Assembly: GCA_023974075.1 (NCBI GenBank)
Contig: JAMFTG010000342.1
Coordinates: 1-64,000 of the forward strand
Direction of reading: 5' to 3'
DNA from: Chaenocephalus aceratus
Lineage: Eukaryota; Chordata; Actinopteri; Perciformes; Channichthyidae
DNA length: 64,000 nucleotides
Numbering within the stretch: position 1 is the first letter of the stretch; every line of letters starts with the position of its first letter. The notes under the pieces are model-generated. The model was not told the origin of the DNA. It made no database searches and saw only the letters and a list, made by a program, of their open reading frames with translations. Position numbers and translations under genes: made by a program. Shown here piece by piece: positions 62,959 to 64,000 of the stretch.

Positions 62959-63444
62959 TTGAAATACGTGCCTAATGACCATGGGCGCTTCCATTGCTCC
63001 GGGACTTTTCCAGTGACGTCACTGAATGGGTACGGCTTCCTGGGCCAACGCTCAATAACAAACAACATGGCGTGCAATGCACCAGTAGTTTACATTACAA
63101 GAAAACGGTCGTCGTCAGGAGTTTATTGTATTGCCCCAGGCTGCACAAATGGATTTTATACGAAGAAGGAAGAAGTACATTTCCATAGGCTGCCACTAAA
63201 GGATGAGAAGCTGCTCAAAGTCCAGTCTGGATGCCTGGTTCAATACAAAACATCGGATTTGAAGCCAGGATCTGTTCCCACAATATTCGATTTCTCAACG
63301 TATGCAGTCGGGAACACCGACCGTCCCAGCACGTCGGCCGCGCAAGACAATGACAGTGTCAACAAACGTGAAGTTCGAGCCACCAAACGAGTTGCTTCAG
63401 CTGCCGAGAGAGAGGTAAATATTGCAGCACTACCAGATTACTAG
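62959..63444 (+). pseudogene. THAP-domain protein, 5' exon with a deleted THAP core
   Basis: THAP domains are C2CH zinc-coordinating DNA-binding modules found in host factors and P-element-type transposases. A likely start is Met 63067 (MACNAPVVYITRKRS). CIAPGCTNGFYTKKEEVHFHRLP gives the first two Cys, then LKPGSVPTIFDF gives the terminal (A/S)VPTIF signature. Between them the invariant Trp and the C-x2-H pair are missing: only about 20 residues separate HFHRLP from SVPTIF where a THAP domain has about 50-60. This is probably an internal deletion that stays in frame. A donor-like GAGAG|GTAAAT at 63415 suggests the coding continues in a further exon outside the window. Confidence 0.65.
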
Positions 63445-64000
63445 CTCACACATGTATTTACTGACACAGTGTGACCTTATTAATTAACGCAATCGCGTCC
63501 AAACTAAATGGTAGCTATTATTATGACGTACAATAGAGAATTGGGGGTGTTCTATAGCTCAACTAATTAAACTGGCATACACACGCTCATCTGTCGAAAA
63601 CAGCCCTAAAAAGGCTAGTATTGCTGGACTAGGTGTTCAATGGATGGTATTGCAGGACCCAGAGCGCACGGAGCACAGAGCGGACAGCAGATAACGGAAT
63701 TGCAGTTGTATTGCTTATAGATTATCAGAACATTTCAAAGGGGACACAGCCCCATTGGATATTAACCTATGGATTAACTACATCATCGTTTTTATCGTTG
63801 TAATGCCATTGAAGACCAGTTTAGACCAGACAATGAGGAAGGTAAGCCGTTAGCCTAGCGTATGTTAGTACCTTGCGCCACTTGTTTTGATGTACGTTTT
63901 TGTTGATAACCTCGCGAGTTTGTATCTTTCAGTGTTGAGGTGGGCACCGTTAGATTCTGTGTCTCCTTGCGATCATAAACGATGTGTTGGATGTGCGGCT
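63445..64000 (+). other. No coding seen; probable intron or flank of the THAP gene
   Basis: No frame with a domain. Sequence is unique-looking and lacks tandem repeats. Confidence 0.3.

Overview
The window reads as nuclear DNA of a ray-finned (teleost) fish. It has spliced genes with GT-AG introns, fish-type egg-envelope (zona pellucida, ZP) exons, long CA/GT and GATA microsatellites, hAT, Harbinger and Crypton-type DNA transposons, Tx1- and L2/Rex1-type LINEs, a tRNA-derived SINE, and a class I endogenous retrovirus. Nothing bacterial is present. Most of the window is repeat-derived.

Layout. 1-7.0 kb: a higher-order satellite (four units of about 1.1 kb, each holding about 118-bp subrepeats), then a shorter inverted arm, so the block is a large imperfect foldback. 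7.1-9.5 kb: a frameshifted Crypton-like tyrosine recombinase gene with two N-terminal zinc fingers. 9.6-10.4 kb: non-coding dispersed and tandem repeats. 10.4-26.8, 27.4-38.7 and 46.0-50.5 kb: three copies (A, B, C) of a segmental duplication, each carrying a minus-strand ZPAX-like gene. A and B also carry a Tx1-type LINE whose 3' end abuts a 5'-truncated 5S rRNA sequence. Copy A is interrupted at 17.6-24.1 kb by nested DNA transposons. Copy B has a hAT inside its LINE and a second hAT inside that. 38.7-46.0 kb: short tandem arrays, an L2/Rex1-like LINE 3' fragment (minus strand) and scattered pieces of the same satellites seen at the left end. 50.5-61.3 kb: an endogenous retrovirus, LTR-gag-pol-env-LTR, with many breaks. 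61.3-64 kb: small repeats, an unrecognised possible exon, and a THAP-domain exon with an internal deletion.

The ZPAX-like genes are the only likely host-function genes. Copy B can be read as 21 exons that stay in phase over 914 codons, ending in a ZP module with the expected cysteines, but its first intron donor is GT to TT. Copy A has two frameshifts and a nonsense codon. Copy C lacks its 3' half and has a frameshift, a lost donor, a nonsense codon and a damaged promoter. So each copy is damaged differently, and paralog-specific insertions (a MITE in A, nested hATs in B, a SINE and the retrovirus at C) give a relative order of events.

All gene calls come from reading the sequence and family knowledge; no database search was run. 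Exon limits are inferred from splice signals and phase.
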